Source of the DNA: Microcyclospora pomicola
Taxonomy: Eukaryota > Ascomycota > Dothideomycetes > Capnodiales
DNA: 64,000 nucleotides
Direction: 5' to 3'
Assembly (NCBI GenBank): GCA_002786065.1
Contig: NHNY01000031.1
Span: forward strand, 373,510-437,509
The notes under the pieces were generated by a model. It searched no databases and had not been told where the DNA came from. It saw only the letters and a program-made list of their open reading frames with translations. Positions within the stretch are counted from its first letter, which is position 1. Every line of letters starts with the position of its first letter. This document shows positions 1-10,841 of this stretch, piece by piece. The translations under genes and the position numbers were made by a program.

Positions 1-644
1 TCAGCTTTTGAAACACTAGGTAAGGTAGCTCCCTTTCACAGCCGGCGAACAGTCCTGCAATCAATTCACGCTCTTTAAGCATACCCACAATTGCCCCTGC
101 GACTAACACGATTCAAGCTCGTTGTAAGCGCATGCGTGACCGCGACCAGTGGAAAACTTGCCATTGTGATGAAGCATTGATTCTCGCAATTTTGCATCGA
201 TGAAGGGAGAGTGCGCGGTGTACAAAGATTGATCCCTCAGTTGCTTGAGCTGTGTATGAGAGCTGACCTGCTGGACACCCATGCGTGATGGCAAATCAAG
301 TGCGACTGAGCATACTTGTTGCTCGTGAACGGACGAGCACTGGCTGTCGAAGTGCCTTGCATTATGTAGCCCCGTCAGGACCCAGACTATGGGCAGTCGG
401 GTATCTAGCAGCATGCTCAGATATTCTTGTAGGCCTTGCTTCGGGAGAGCAATCAATGCTCGGTGCCTGAGTACCTAGAGTAAACGGATGTCACCATGCA
501 ACAGACTGCGTATTCCGTGACAATCTGGTCAGGCTGTCACTCATGACTGATAACCAGCCGGTCGGCTGTGGCGCCACGCATGAATGCTTCAGTGGAGGTG
601 GAGTGAGCTTGTTCGACATTGAAGCTGCTCGATGGCTCATTCTT
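1..644. other. No gene recognised at the left edge
   Basis: Open frames here are short, and the longest (minus strand, about 103-456) has no ATG at its 5' end and resembles no family I know. The stretch lies downstream of the THOC3 gene and probably holds its 3' UTR and part of an unseen neighbour's flank. Confidence 0.4.
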
Positions 645-1730
645 TCATACCGAGCTCCCTACCCCCACGATCTTCATTCCTCCTCCGTCGCCGGCATAGG
701 CGATATGATACCTGAGCGGGTGGAACGCGACAAAGCTTACAGGATGCATGGTCTCGATTGTGTGCACTACCTCGCCGAGGTCTACATGCACCACGTCCAG
801 ATTCTTCTCGCCTAACTCCTTGGCTTCGCTCCCATGGCCCGTGATCAGGTATGTACCGTCAAAGCTGAAACTGAGATCGCGAATGCTGCCTTTCAACGTG
901 GGCACGGTGTGAGAGCAATGCCAGGTAGATGTGTCCCATACGGAGACCAGGCTGTCGGCCGAACCGACGGCGACACAGCTGCCGTTGGGCGAATGCTGGG
1001 CTGTATAGGTGGCGCAGGAGTGGCCTCTGAGCGAGTGTAGGAGTGACATGGACGGGAAGTCGAAGACCTTGACGGGGCCTTCAGCAGTCGTGGCGAAGAC
1101 TTCGCGACCAGAGTTCGAGAAAGCCATGGAATTGTATTTGGTCTTGTCTTGTGTCTTCTCCGTAGGACCCATCTCATATCCCGATGAAGAGTTCTCCTCG
1201 GGGAACATACGTCGAACATCCACCCCGTACACAGCTCCATCCTTTCTGCTCACCAACAGTTCGGCTCCACGTGGATGCCATGTCAAGAACACCCCAGCGT
1301 CCCCAACACTGCAATCCCCCAAGGGCGTTCCTTTGCCAGCAATCGCCGTCCCGCCCGGCACTCTGACATCCCACAGCCGGACACAACCATCATTTCCCGT
1401 CGACGCCAACACGTTCTCCGCGGTCGGGCAAAACGCAATCTTCTCGACAATATCCCCACTCGCGCCTGCAACACCACCTTTCGGGTGCGCATTCTTGATC
1501 TCCGTGCTACTCTTGACGTTGGGCTTCTCCGGACTCCAGATCCGAATGTGTGCCTGGGTGCACGTCGCGATCAACGCGCCGGTGGGAGACCATGTTACCG
1601 CACGGATGTTAGGCACAAGCAAGCTTGGCCGGACACTGACCGATTCGCTGTAGAGCTGAGCTTTCAGCGAGCGGAAGGCGATCGGAAACGTGGCTTTGTT
1701 CAGCGGTCGTGAACGGATCGGAGGAGCCAT
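645..1730 (-). CDS. TEX1: THO complex subunit 3 (THOC3/Tex1-like WD40 protein)
   Basis: A single-exon gene of 361 aa. The protein is built almost entirely of WD40 repeats; clear repeat ends include VRLWDVR, VKVFDFPS and VSVWDTS. The N-terminal MAPPIRSRPLNKATFPIAF leads straight into the propeller with no other domain, and length and layout fit THOC3/Tex1. In that family the protein is a propeller subunit of the nuclear THO/TREX complex, which couples transcription elongation to mRNA packaging and export. The ATG at 1730 is the first in frame, and the protein ends with a last blade close to the stop. It is divergent from the CsbD-like gene across 485 bp. WD40 proteins are easily confused with each other, so the THOC3 call rests on overall resemblance; another WD40 adaptor is possible. 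Confidence 0.72.
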   Translation of the reverse strand: MAPPIRSRPLNKATFPIAFRSLKAQLYSESVSVRPSLLVPNIRAVTWSPTGALIATCTQAHIRIWSPEKPNVKSSTEIKNAHPKGGVAGASGDIVEKIAFCPTAENVLASTGNDGCVRLWDVRVPGGTAIAGKGTPLGDCSVGDAGVFLTWHPRGAELLVSRKDGAVYGVDVRRMFPEENSSSGYEMGPTEKTQDKTKYNSMAFSNSGREVFATTAEGPVKVFDFPSMSLLHSLRGHSCATYTAQHSPNGSCVAVGSADSLVSVWDTSTWHCSHTVPTLKGSIRDLSFSFDGTYLITGHGSEAKELGEKNLDVVHVDLGEVVHTIETMHPVSFVAFHPLRYHIAYAGDGGGMKIVGVGSSV

Positions 1731-2215
1731 GGCTGGGCGTTTGGGGTAGTAGACTTCTACGAAGCCATTGTGGTTTGTTGCCTGGGAAAAGTCTCAATGC
1801 CGACTTTCGAAGAACGTAACAAGGACCAAATGGTGTCACGTGAGCTGCATTGGCACGCAAGCTGCGCAACTGTTACGCATAGTTATACACAAAGATCTGA
1901 GATGCGATGATTCGCATGACCAAATATCAGACAGCATCGTGATAGAGCCGTTTGAGCCGGAATGCTACTCTCATAAAAGATCATGGTAATTGGATCACAA
2001 TGTAAGGTAACCAGGTTGTTTCAGGAGTGTGCATGAGCATCGTTGAAGTGACGATGGAGAGCTGCATGTATTTACGTCATGGTCGGAATCATCAACTGCA
2101 TGTGTGTGAGGGCTTGCCACTACACTTCTAAACCCCTCATCCATTAACGACACGATAAACGATCTGAGCTTGTTCTTACCACATATCAGAAGACATATTC
2201 CCTAAAATCACCAGC
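1731..2215. promoter_or_regulatory. Divergent intergenic region, THOC3 / CsbD-like gene
   Basis: This 485-bp gap separates two divergent genes and must hold both promoters. I see no convincing TATA box or known operator, and open frames across it are short. Confidence 0.4.
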
Positions 2216-2546
2216 ATGTCTTCCACCGACTCCACCGGCAACCCAACGCTCATCGGCGGCCATGCCCAGTACGTCAAGGGCGCTGCAGAGGTATGGCTCG
2301 GCTCCCCTTCCCACGTTGTCCCTCAAACTAAGTGATCAATAGTCCACCATTGGCAACCTGACAGGCGCTGAGGACTGGAAGTCTTCTGGCGAGCAAGACA
2401 AGTCTGCCGGCGTCGATGCCATGAAGGCCGCGTCGGCGAATCGCGACCCCAACGCCAGCGGGTTCGGAAAGGTTGAAGAGGCAGCAGGCAAGGCTGTGGG
2501 TTGTGAGGGTATGGAGAACGAAGGTGCTGCGTCGAAGCAGGAGTGA
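2216..2546 (+). CDS. CsbD-like small stress-response protein
   Basis: Two exons, 2216-2290 and 2343-2546, are joined across a 52-nt intron (GTATGG donor, AATAG acceptor) in phase 0 and give 92 aa. The protein is hydrophilic, rich in Gly, Ala, Ser and Glu, with no signal peptide. It has the CsbD pattern: an N-terminal GGHAQYVKGAAEST, then a GFGKVEEAAGKAVGCEGMEN block, i.e. the repeated G-K/E-x-x-E-A-x-G-K motif. CsbD proteins are small, abundant and often stress-induced; their biochemical role is unknown. Without splicing the frame stops shortly after the donor, so the intron is needed. The gene is convergent with MED16, with 147 bp between stop codons. Confidence 0.78.
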
Positions 2547-2693
2547 TGCGATGCTATCCTGAATCTAGTCTATAAGACTTTGGACTCATGAGACGAACTC
2601 TTACGCCCGAAGACGTGGAATGTAGAATCACGAATCGTAATCTGCTTAGATATAGTAATGAATTCGTTGGTAAAGCCAATTGAGCTTATCCTA

Positions 2694-5589
2694 TCATGCC
2701 ACCCACCAGAAATTGAAACAGATGCATGTTTTGGTGCTATGTCCCAGCCAATTAGGCATTTGTTTCAGTTGCTCGCTGGAAATATCTTCCATCTGAGATC
2801 CACACCTGCGACATACTCGAAGGTTCATTTCAGGTGTAAGTCGGTGTTTCCGGATAACATCGTAGCATTTCGACCCTGCCGGTGGTGTGACGTGGGTAAT
2901 GTTGAGCCACGTCGTATCCCAGAAGTAGAGTCTGTTTTTATCCACGTTTTCACACATCGAAGGTAGTTGTGACTTGACGAGGGCTTCCAAGGGTGCACTA
3001 AGATCTGACGGGATGTACCCCTCCGTTATCATGCGAAGCTCGTTCTCCATGCGCTTCTCTGGCGTGGTGAATGCTTCCGTATATGTCGTGCGGACTGAAC
3101 TGTCAAAGTCGGTGATCAGATCTTGGAATGCCTTGAGCTGGAAGGGCATGAGCTTAGTTGCAAGCTCTAGTACGTCCACGAGTTGTTGTCGGTCGGAAAC
3201 GCTCTGGCAGAGCGGGAGTCTAGCAGTTGCAAGCTTCACGAACGCTGGAATGTGCATTGCATGGAAGCGGAGCAGGATTCTAGAATAGCTGCAGAGCAGA
3301 AGATGAATGGCGGGGTTGTCGTTGGCTGTTACGAACCGTTGCAAGGACTCTACCACGGAGGCGCCAGATGGTATGTTCCGTGTAGCCTCCAGAATGCTGG
3401 AAAGCAGCCATACCATTAGTCCACACACCCATTTGACTATGCCGACCAGCGATGGTGCTAGGTCTGAACGATCCACATCAGCACTCTTGCCGAACATGTG
3501 AGCCAGTGACAGGCCCAAGGCTCGTAGATTTAGCACGATGTAGGCGAATTGACCTTGGAAGGTGCGCTCATTACTGTTTGGTCTGGTCCCGAGTGCAAGC
3601 TGCGCACTCAGGGCACGAGCTGTAGACGGCTCACGAAGAACAGTCATCTGCTGTTTTGACGCATCCAGCAGTGAAATGTCAGGTCCTGGACCAGGTCTGT
3701 TTCCAATCATGCTCAACATCTGTCTGATCAAGAGGCTCCGCATTGTAGTGTCGAGCTTGGCGGGGAGCACGGCTAATGGCTCATCACTGCTAGCGTTTAT
3801 GTAACTCAGTGCATTGTATTGCTTCGCGAGACATACGACGGAAGTTTCGATGAGTGACTCTGTATCGCTGAACTCATCACCCTGTAAGTGCCAGCCATAT
3901 TTATTTGTCAGTGGTTTGGCCTCGATTTTACCATCTGCTGCGGCCGATATTATGATACAGGCATCAGCAGACATCGCTATCTGCGAACGATGCTCGTCTG
4001 GGCTATGCTCAAATCCGCTCGATGCCAGGTTGGTGACTATGGAAGTGTCGCCAAATGGTAGGATTTTGATGTAATTTGACCTGTTGTGAAAGTCCACCGA
4101 GCCATCACTTGCTGCAAAGGCCACTAAAGTGTTGCAGCTCTGCGTGTCAAGTGTGATGATCACTTTGTTCGTAATCATGTCAGTTGCTCGTGTGAGCACG
4201 GTAGTTTGATCATTATGCGAGCTTCCGCCATTCACTTTTGGCCTTGTAAAACTCTCGTGCAAGTGTCTCGAGACGTGCTGTACATTCCATCGAGCAACCA
4301 CATTGAAACCGTTCTGCTGGGCATGTGTAGCATCGGAGGATGAGACTTGGGTGAAAACAGCAAGGACATCGGGTAGTAAAGGTTCTTGCTGATTCGACGG
4401 AGGGGGTGGAGGTGGCAGAATACGTAGATGAGTGAGCCTTGCAGAGTCCGAGTGTTGTGGTGATACACCTTCCTCGGTTGAGAGATGGCCGATCTCGAGG
4501 GTGGGAGCAACAAGGATGCCACCCCTGGGGTTTGGTGAAGGATTCCAGAGAACAGTGACCTTGAATAGCCTCAACCGTCTGGACTCGTCGTGAGTGGCCA
4601 GAAGCAGATGGTCATTGTACTCTCCCAGTGCTGCGTGAGATATCAGCTCCTCGGTCGAGAAGCAAATCTCCAGATCATGCAAGATCGACTGCCACACGCC
4701 GTTCTCATTCTGATATAGGAGAAACAGTCGTCCTAATCGAGTGGCGTATAAGAGAGCGTTCCTACTATCAGGATGTTGAACGCGTAGCGGGTCCAGAATC
4801 CTGACTGATGCAACCCAAGTCCCCTGGATTTTGTTGGCAGGGTCGACATGACAAACCTAGAGTATTCGAAGGTCAGCCTATGTGATCCCGACTGATGCAG
4901 ACGAGACCAGGGCCGCGAGATCCCACTGAAGACGTTACACGATAGGATCCACGATCTGCAGTAGTGTTTCCCATGTTCTCATGAAACCTGACTTACACCA
5001 TTCCCGTTCTTGGAGCGAAGACTCAACCAATGTATCCCGACAACAGCATCCACATCAGTTGTAGTCTCGAGGTCGACAATATCGCTGTGCGCAACTTGCA
5101 TTCTACCAAGCGTCCCGGCAAGCGCGAAGAGGTGCACACAACCGAGATTGTCAACAGCGGCCATTTCGATACCGATGGCACTAAATTGAATATGTACGAA
5201 GTGTCTGCCTGGAGGGGCTTCAACTGGATACCGTGATTCCTTGCTCAGAACCCACCTGCCGAGCTTCTGATCGCGAATCATAGTGCGAAAGCTGATTCTA
5301 CCCCCGTCTCTCGAGATCTGAGCAATGCTTCCTGCATTTGACCATGCCAGCTTCCTATGTCATGGGCGTTATTCGATGCATCTTACATGAAACTTAATGC
5401 GTGCTTTCTGACGACTTACGTACAGCATCCGGAACGCTGCATTTCAATGATCTGCAGGGCCACAGACGGTGGTAAGAGGACAGACGGGAGGGCTTCATCC
5501 AGTCCAACGGCTTCGCCAAACAGATCGTCAATCGAGTCCCCAAGGCTGGCATCCGCCATCATTGGCCCTCGAAGATCTGCGTCGTCCAT
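2694..5589 (-). CDS. MED16: Mediator complex subunit 16 (Med16/Sin4)
   Basis: Three exons on the minus strand, 5589-5420, 5354-4997 and 4856-2694, give 896 aa. Both introns have GTAAGT donors, and every junction keeps frame. Exon 1 starts MDDADLRGPMMADASL and is acidic. After the first junction comes TKLAWSNAGSIAQISRDGG, which matches the start of the Med16 WD40-like propeller. The middle is helical, and the C-terminus has a CRRCGS motif followed by a Cys-rich WLGHSTKTCICFNFWWVA end, as in fungal Med16. Known role: tail-module subunit of the nuclear Mediator complex, linking activators and repressors to RNA polymerase II. The gene is divergent from the sirtuin over 621 bp. Family assignment is good; exon 1 is the least certain part. 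Confidence 0.76.
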
Positions 5590-6210
5590 GCTGGGTAGGT
5601 AGTTCTCACAATCTCCTGTGGGTCGCTCCGTTCAGTTGGTGTCATTCACCTGGTGATGCGTTCTGGCACTTGAAACATGCGTAGGACTTTGACGGCGATC
5701 CAGATTTGAACACACGCTCAGTGATGTATCAAAGGAAGCATTCCTGTGCTCGAGCGAATGGTCTTTTCACATGGCGGTGGCGAGACGTTCAGCAGCGTGA
5801 TATAGGTGCTTGTGGTACTATGCGAGATCATATGGTCATGAGACTCGAATGTGCAAGCATAATCAGGTGAAGACTGCTGCCGTCGTTAGAAATGCCATCA
5901 GGCTGTAAAGACTTGTGACCAAGATATCTGTCCAGATATGTTGCACGACTTGTTTGAACAGCGGGGGGCCTGTAAACAATGGCGGTAGCGCTAAGTGTAG
6001 CGAGTACCGACTACACTCCAACGACCATCAGCCTCTCCTCCTTCACTCACATGAACCTCCACCGCGCATTGTCCGGAGACCAGGATCGCTGCGCGCTCAA
6101 CCGCGTGATATTGTGTGGTTAGACGGCAATACTGTGCGCTTCATTTCACGCGCAGAATCACTGGTCGAACGCGGGCTTTCAATCCCGGCTGCTCAGCTCT
6201 TTCCGATATC
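5590..6210. promoter_or_regulatory. Divergent intergenic region, MED16 / sirtuin
   Basis: A 621-bp gap between divergent start codons, presumably holding both promoters and leaders. An in-frame extension of the sirtuin frame reaches back to about 6115, but it reads like UTR and was not taken as coding. No recognised operator. Confidence 0.4.
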
Positions 6211-7886
6211 ATGTCATTTCCAGCACATACTTCCACCATGAGCAGTCCTCTGTCTTCAGCGCCGCCCTCGCGTGGCTCCTCTCCACTCAGCGACCTTGGC
6301 CGGACTCCATCGCCTCCACCAGCATATGGCAATATTCACGTGCACCGTCCGTCATATCCGTCACCTCCCGCATCATCACAAACCTCTTCGCAGAGAAGCA
6401 CACCCACGCCCCAAACCCGAATGGATTCAATCCCGACCGTTGAGAGAAACGGGCCCCCTTCGGCCAAGCGCAGAAGGATATCTAAAGAGCCGAAAGAGCG
6501 GACCACAAAGCACATAGACATCCGTGAAGGGACAGGCCCCCAAGAAGAAGAAGTCCTCGAGCGCGTCATAAATGTGCTGCATAAGCGACGGAAGATCGTG
6601 GTGATTGCAGGTGCCGGCATGTCGGTCTCCGCAGGCAGTATGTACTCAATTCCTGAGCGACGCGTTCGCGACGACTAACACGCGTCATAGTTCCCGACTT
6701 TCGTTCTGCCTCTGGGCTGTTTAAAAGCCTCAAAGGCGAGCACAAGTTGAAATGCTCGGGTAAGGATCTGTTCGACGCGTCCGTTTACAAAGATGACGCG
6801 TACACGTCATCGTTTCATAGCATGATCACCTCCATGTCGCACATGGCCAAAGGCGCGCAACCAACCGCATTTCACCATATGCTTGCTACCATTGCCAAGG
6901 AAGACCGTCTATTGCGACTGTACTCTCAGAATGTGGACGGTATCGACACAGGGCTCGAGCCGCTGGCGACGGAAGTGCCATTGCGAAAGATCGAGGGTAA
7001 ATGGCCACGTACAATCCAGCTGCATGGTGGACTTGATAAGATGGTCTGTTCAAAATGTGGTGAACTCCGCGACTTTGACGCCAACTTGTTCTCTGGACCT
7101 GTCCCTCCTGCTTGCGACAGCTGCTTAGCGCTCAACGAGACTCGAACGGAAGTCGCGGGCAAGCGGAGCCACGGTGTAGGCAGATTACGGCCCCGAATGG
7201 TGCTCTACAATGAGCACAACCCCGATGACGAAGCAATCGGATCTGTCACGCGTGAAGACTTGCGCAAACGCCCGGATGCAGTTATCGTGGTTGGAACGAC
7301 ACTCAAAGTGCCAGGCGTACGACGAATCGTGCGTGAGATGTGTGGCGTTGTCAGAGATCGTCGAGACGGAGTTGCTATTTGGGTCAACAATGACCTGCCT
7401 CCAGTCACAAAGGACCTCAAAGATTGTTTCGATATAATCGTACAAGGGAGCTGCGACGAGGTTGCCTCGCGGGCTGCAATGCCCAATTGGGACCAACCAG
7501 CCGACGAACAAAGCGCTGCAACCGTGGCAGACACTATGGCAGATTTGGAGATGAACAAGGGTATTGTTTATTTGCCGGCCAGTCAGTCTAGCAGCGCCGC
7601 CACTGATACAGGCCTACTCACGCCTGTGCCAGAGCTTGGTGCAGGAACGGGAGCGCCAGAAGAGATCATGATTAAGCCGACGATGAACAAAGCGGTGCAT
7701 AAGGCATCGTTTCCTTTGAAGAAGGCCATCGCAACGAAGGCAGCAATAAAGAAGGGCCCACTCAAATCGAAACCAAGCAAGAAGAAGGCGGACTCCAAAT
7801 CCAGCAACCAGATGCTGGCCTTTGCTCCAACCAAGAATGGTGTCGGTGTAATGCCTACCAAGGGTGCAGGGCAGGGCAAATGCTGA
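6211..7886 (+). CDS. HST4: NAD-dependent histone deacetylase, Hst3/Hst4-type sirtuin
   Basis: Exons 6211-6637 and 6691-7886, joined over a 53-nt GTATGT...ATAG intron, give 540 aa. The junction rebuilds the core motif AGAGMSVSAGIPDFRS, which confirms the splice. The sirtuin core runs from about residue 125 to 415: the NAD-binding GAG motif, QNVDGID (N223, D225), catalytic H254 in QLHG, and zinc cysteines C262, C265, C284 and C287. The DLFDASVY insert and GRLRPRMVLYNEHNPD segment are features of the Hst3/Hst4 branch rather than Sir2 or Hst2. In yeasts this branch removes acetyl from histone H3 Lys56 in the nucleus and guards genome stability. The Ser/Pro-rich N-terminus (about 120 aa) and Lys-rich C-terminal tail are probably disordered. 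Start chosen at MSFPAHTS; a second ATG lies ten codons downstream. Confidence 0.88.
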
Positions 7887-8393
7887 TGCAAAGGTTTGCG
7901 TCCTGTCAGATGGTCCGCGCATTTTTACTGTATGAAAGCCATTGGACTGGTATGCATACACATAATATACCTATCGTTAACTACATTCTTGCAACATTGT
8001 TACATTTGATGTGTTAAGCACTCCTGCCTCGGTACGAGCTCCATATTAAACGTCCGATTCCTTACATTCTACGTGGTGGAGAAGTACCTGTTGCCTCATT
8101 GCTCTAGGCATACTGCCTGTATACTCGCAGACGTGCACAGACTATGCCGTATGCATTATTCTTCCTATCTATTCGTGTCATCTCTATGTGACTTTTATGA
8201 TATTGAAGTACTCTCATGATACATGAGCAGCACGAGTTGGCTTGTGACACTTCCATCCCCCACTACAGCCCCACCCTATGTCCAAAGTCCATCAAAGTCC
8301 AAATAACAAGTCTCGTCAGCGGCTGTCCTGCTCCGCTACAATACAATCTCCGTTCTCATATTGTACCTTCACATCGTAAGAGAGCCAAGGATC
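7887..8393. other. Intergenic region, sirtuin 3' / Mms2 5'
   Basis: 507 bp between two tandem genes. It should hold the sirtuin 3' UTR and the Mms2 promoter. A GTAAGA-type donor sequence shortly before the Mms2 ATG could belong to a leader intron, but no clear acceptor pairs with it. Nothing else recognised. Confidence 0.35.
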
Positions 8394-9035
8394 ATGGGTG
8401 CCAAGGTCCCCCGTAACTTCCGCCTGTTGGAGGAGCTTGAGAAGGGTGAGAAGGGCTTAGGTGCAGGTATGTCGTGAACGGAATCGCAGCTGCAGAGCAT
8501 GAAGCAATCCGTATTGACAGCTACATCACAGAGGCTTGCTCATATGGACTCGACGAAGGCGATGATCTACTCATGACAAACTGGAATGGCACCATTCTTG
8601 GACCTCCTCACGTATGTATACACACACCAAACTTGGGATAAACCGTACAAGGCGCAGCATGAGTATACTAATCGTTGGAATCTACTCACAGAGTGCACAC
8701 GAGAACCGCATCTACTCTTTACAGATCCACTGTGGACCTAACTACCCCGATGCTCCTCCCGAAGTTACGTTCCTCAGCAAAATCAACTTGCCCTGTGTTG
8801 ATGCGCGTAACGGAAAGGTATGGAACGCGAGTCTGCGCAGCCTTTGTCGAACACGACCGCGATTTGCACATTACTGATGCGGCAAATGCTACAGGTCGAC
8901 CTCACGAAGATTGCGAGCATCAGCACCTGGAAGCGCGACTTCACCATGGAGACAATCCTGATCGAGATTCGGCGATACATGGCTGCGCCAGCCAACAAGA
9001 AACTACCGCAGCCGCCGGAAGGAACAAACTTTTGA
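8394..9035 (+). CDS. MMS2: Ubiquitin-conjugating enzyme variant Mms2/Uev1
   Basis: Four exons, 8394-8466, 8532-8611, 8692-8817 and 8895-9035, give 139 aa, the usual length. All junctions keep frame and restore family sequence: KGLGAEACSYGLDEGDD, GTILGPPHSAHENRIYSL, ARNGKVDLTKIAS. The UEV fold is complete, but the active-site cysteine region of true E2 enzymes is absent, as expected, with NLPCVDARNGKV instead of the HPN-containing E2 motif. The C-terminus PANKKLPQPPEGTNF is typical. Known role: partner of Ubc13 in building Lys63-linked ubiquitin chains, notably on PCNA in error-free DNA damage tolerance. Intron 2 contains a TACTAAT branch-point-like sequence. The gene sits just downstream of the sirtuin on the same strand. 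Confidence 0.93.
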
Positions 9036-9701
9036 GGAGAGAAGCTGAGGGCATGCGATATGAGACATGAGTGAGGGATACTGCAGCATAAAATAGGCGT
9101 ATATGGCGCAAGCGGCACTGCCTGAGGGCATGTGCAACGTGGATATCAAGAGTACGAAGTTTTCGGCTTGACCAGCAAATCATCGTTGACGTCTGGCTGA
9201 TGACACGGTGATGTCCGCCTCAGCAAGGTGATCGGTAGTTGTGATGAGCATATTCCTTCTTGCAAGGCTCACTGAAGTGATGTAGGTCTCGGAGACGTCC
9301 ATTTCCATTCCTAGATACTCAGTCAAGATAGTCAGAGTGGGTGAGTCTCTAACTCCATACCTTACGGGCTACTTTACTCTACTCTCACAACATTGTTTCA
9401 GATCCAACAGCGAGGTGGCAACGCAACACATGGGCCATGTTTTAGGAATTGGGCCATAGTCATGATGATACAAGAGGTCAACGTGAGTACGGGGAGGAAG
9501 ACGCAATTCGTGATGGGCTCTTGATTGTGGAACTGTATTTGTCACCTACTTGTCTTCAACCACATCGTCGATGACTATTTGAAGGATCCCGCTGAACCAC
9601 AACAACTTCGATGTTTAATTCCTGGAGACACTCGCAATCCTTACTATCATATTCTGCCTGCTCAACGAGCAACGCCTAAGCAACGTGGACTGACCACTAC
9701 G
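9036..9701. other. Intergenic region upstream of the small secreted protein
   Basis: 666 bp with no supportable gene. An in-frame extension of the next gene runs back to about 9525 but lacks an ATG before 9702 and reads like leader sequence. Confidence 0.35.
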
Positions 9702-10046
9702 ATGATGAAGGACATCAGCATCAGTCTCACGGCTGCACTCCTCCTCGGCCTCTCATGTCTCAACGTCGCAACGGCAGCACCAACCGAAGTCACTGCGCAT
9801 TTGAAGATCCGGGAAATGGTAGAAGACAGTTCCCAAGCCAACAACAGGGGCCCTAACGACGCTGGGCGCTACAAGGATAAACTGTGCCACGGGGTTGAGA
9901 TCAAGCCTAAGTGTAAGGTGTGGCGAACGGATGAGCACGATGTTACCAAGGAGACCTGTATCGAGTATCTGCCCCAGGGTTGCGCCGAGTGGGACTGGGC
10001 CTGGTCTACTTGTCAGGTGTGGCAGTGTGGTTATATCGACCCGTAA
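9702..10046 (+). CDS. Small secreted cysteine-rich protein (six mature cysteines)
   Basis: One exon of 114 aa. The N-terminus MMKDISISLTAALLLGLSCL followed by NVATAAPTE is a clear signal peptide with cleavage near residue 26. The mature part is about 88 aa, and its six cysteines all lie in its second half, in the contexts LCHG, KCKV, TCIE, GCAE, TCQV and QCGY, enough for three disulfides. The tail is aromatic (EWDWAWSTCQVW). I recognise no family. Size, secretion and cysteines are those of fungal effector candidates or antimicrobial peptides, but that is inference. The stop TAA overlaps a GTAAGT donor-like sequence with an acceptor-like TTTGTAG near 10106; splicing there would merely add one Asp before a new stop. 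Start is the first of two adjacent ATGs. Confidence 0.66.
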   Translation: MMKDISISLTAALLLGLSCLNVATAAPTEVTAHLKIREMVEDSSQANNRGPNDAGRYKDKLCHGVEIKPKCKVWRTDEHDVTKETCIEYLPQGCAEWDWAWSTCQVWQCGYIDP

Positions 10047-10841
10047 GTGCTTCATTGGGACCTCTGTGCTGGCATGGTGCAGAAATCGCCTACTGATGCT
10101 TTGTAGGGACTGAATAGTGCTTGACCGACGTTTTGAGTCGCTGGGGCCACAGATGGATGGTTGCCAGACGGTGGGTATCCCTACGATTCGTTGACGAAGG
10201 AGTTGCGGAGCAGGATCGGACCACCATGATAATTGTTATCAGCATCGCACCTAGCTAAGATATCAGTAATGTACCGTGGTGAACTGGGAGCCTCTGGTCA
10301 GCTCTCGTCAATTCGGAGTAACCCTATCGTACATTTCCCCACAGCGTCGCGAATGTGCAGAGCGTAGGGTTGCTTGGACAGAGCCTACCTCATGTACCCT
10401 GTCCTTGTTGCACATAAGCCATCCATCAATCTCTGTCCACTTTGGTGTAGCAGAGTCTTAGGATCGCATGTGTTCTCAATGGGGAAAGTTAATACATGTA
10501 CATTACACATGTACGTACATTGATGCCAAGGGCCGATCTGCCCTTGATGATGCATTCCAAGCTGTGACGTCGGGTGTGAACGACCGTTTCGAACTCTCGA
10601 CTTCTTTTAGATCAATCGTCTTCGACAAAGTCTGCCACATTTGAATTAATGCTTCAGACAGCCGATGCTGTACTGAGGAGCTAGACGCTGTTTTGATGAG
10701 GTCGTCACAGTCGTCCATAATCTTGCGCACCCATATATATGTCCCGTATAGCAACTCAGACGAGAGCGGCTGGAAGTATCGGAGTTCGCCACACTGGGCA
10801 CCAAAGCAACAGAAAGAATCTTGCGATCCTCAATAATCAAG
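10047..10841. other. Intergenic region, secreted protein / anion exporter
   Basis: 795 bp without a supportable gene. It contains a small cluster of ACATGTAC-like palindromes at about 10493-10520 and a TATA-like stretch close to the exporter start. The short minus-strand frames here have no family resemblance. Confidence 0.4.
10734..10740 (+). promoter_or_regulatory. Candidate TATA box of the Bor1-like gene
   Basis: The sequence CCATATATAT ends 102 bp before the ATG at 10842, a reasonable distance for a fungal TATA element. Assigned by motif and position only. Confidence 0.35.

Noticed and set aside
103-456. 117-codon minus-strand frame
   Set aside because: No ATG at its start, no recognisable domain and ordinary length for chance.
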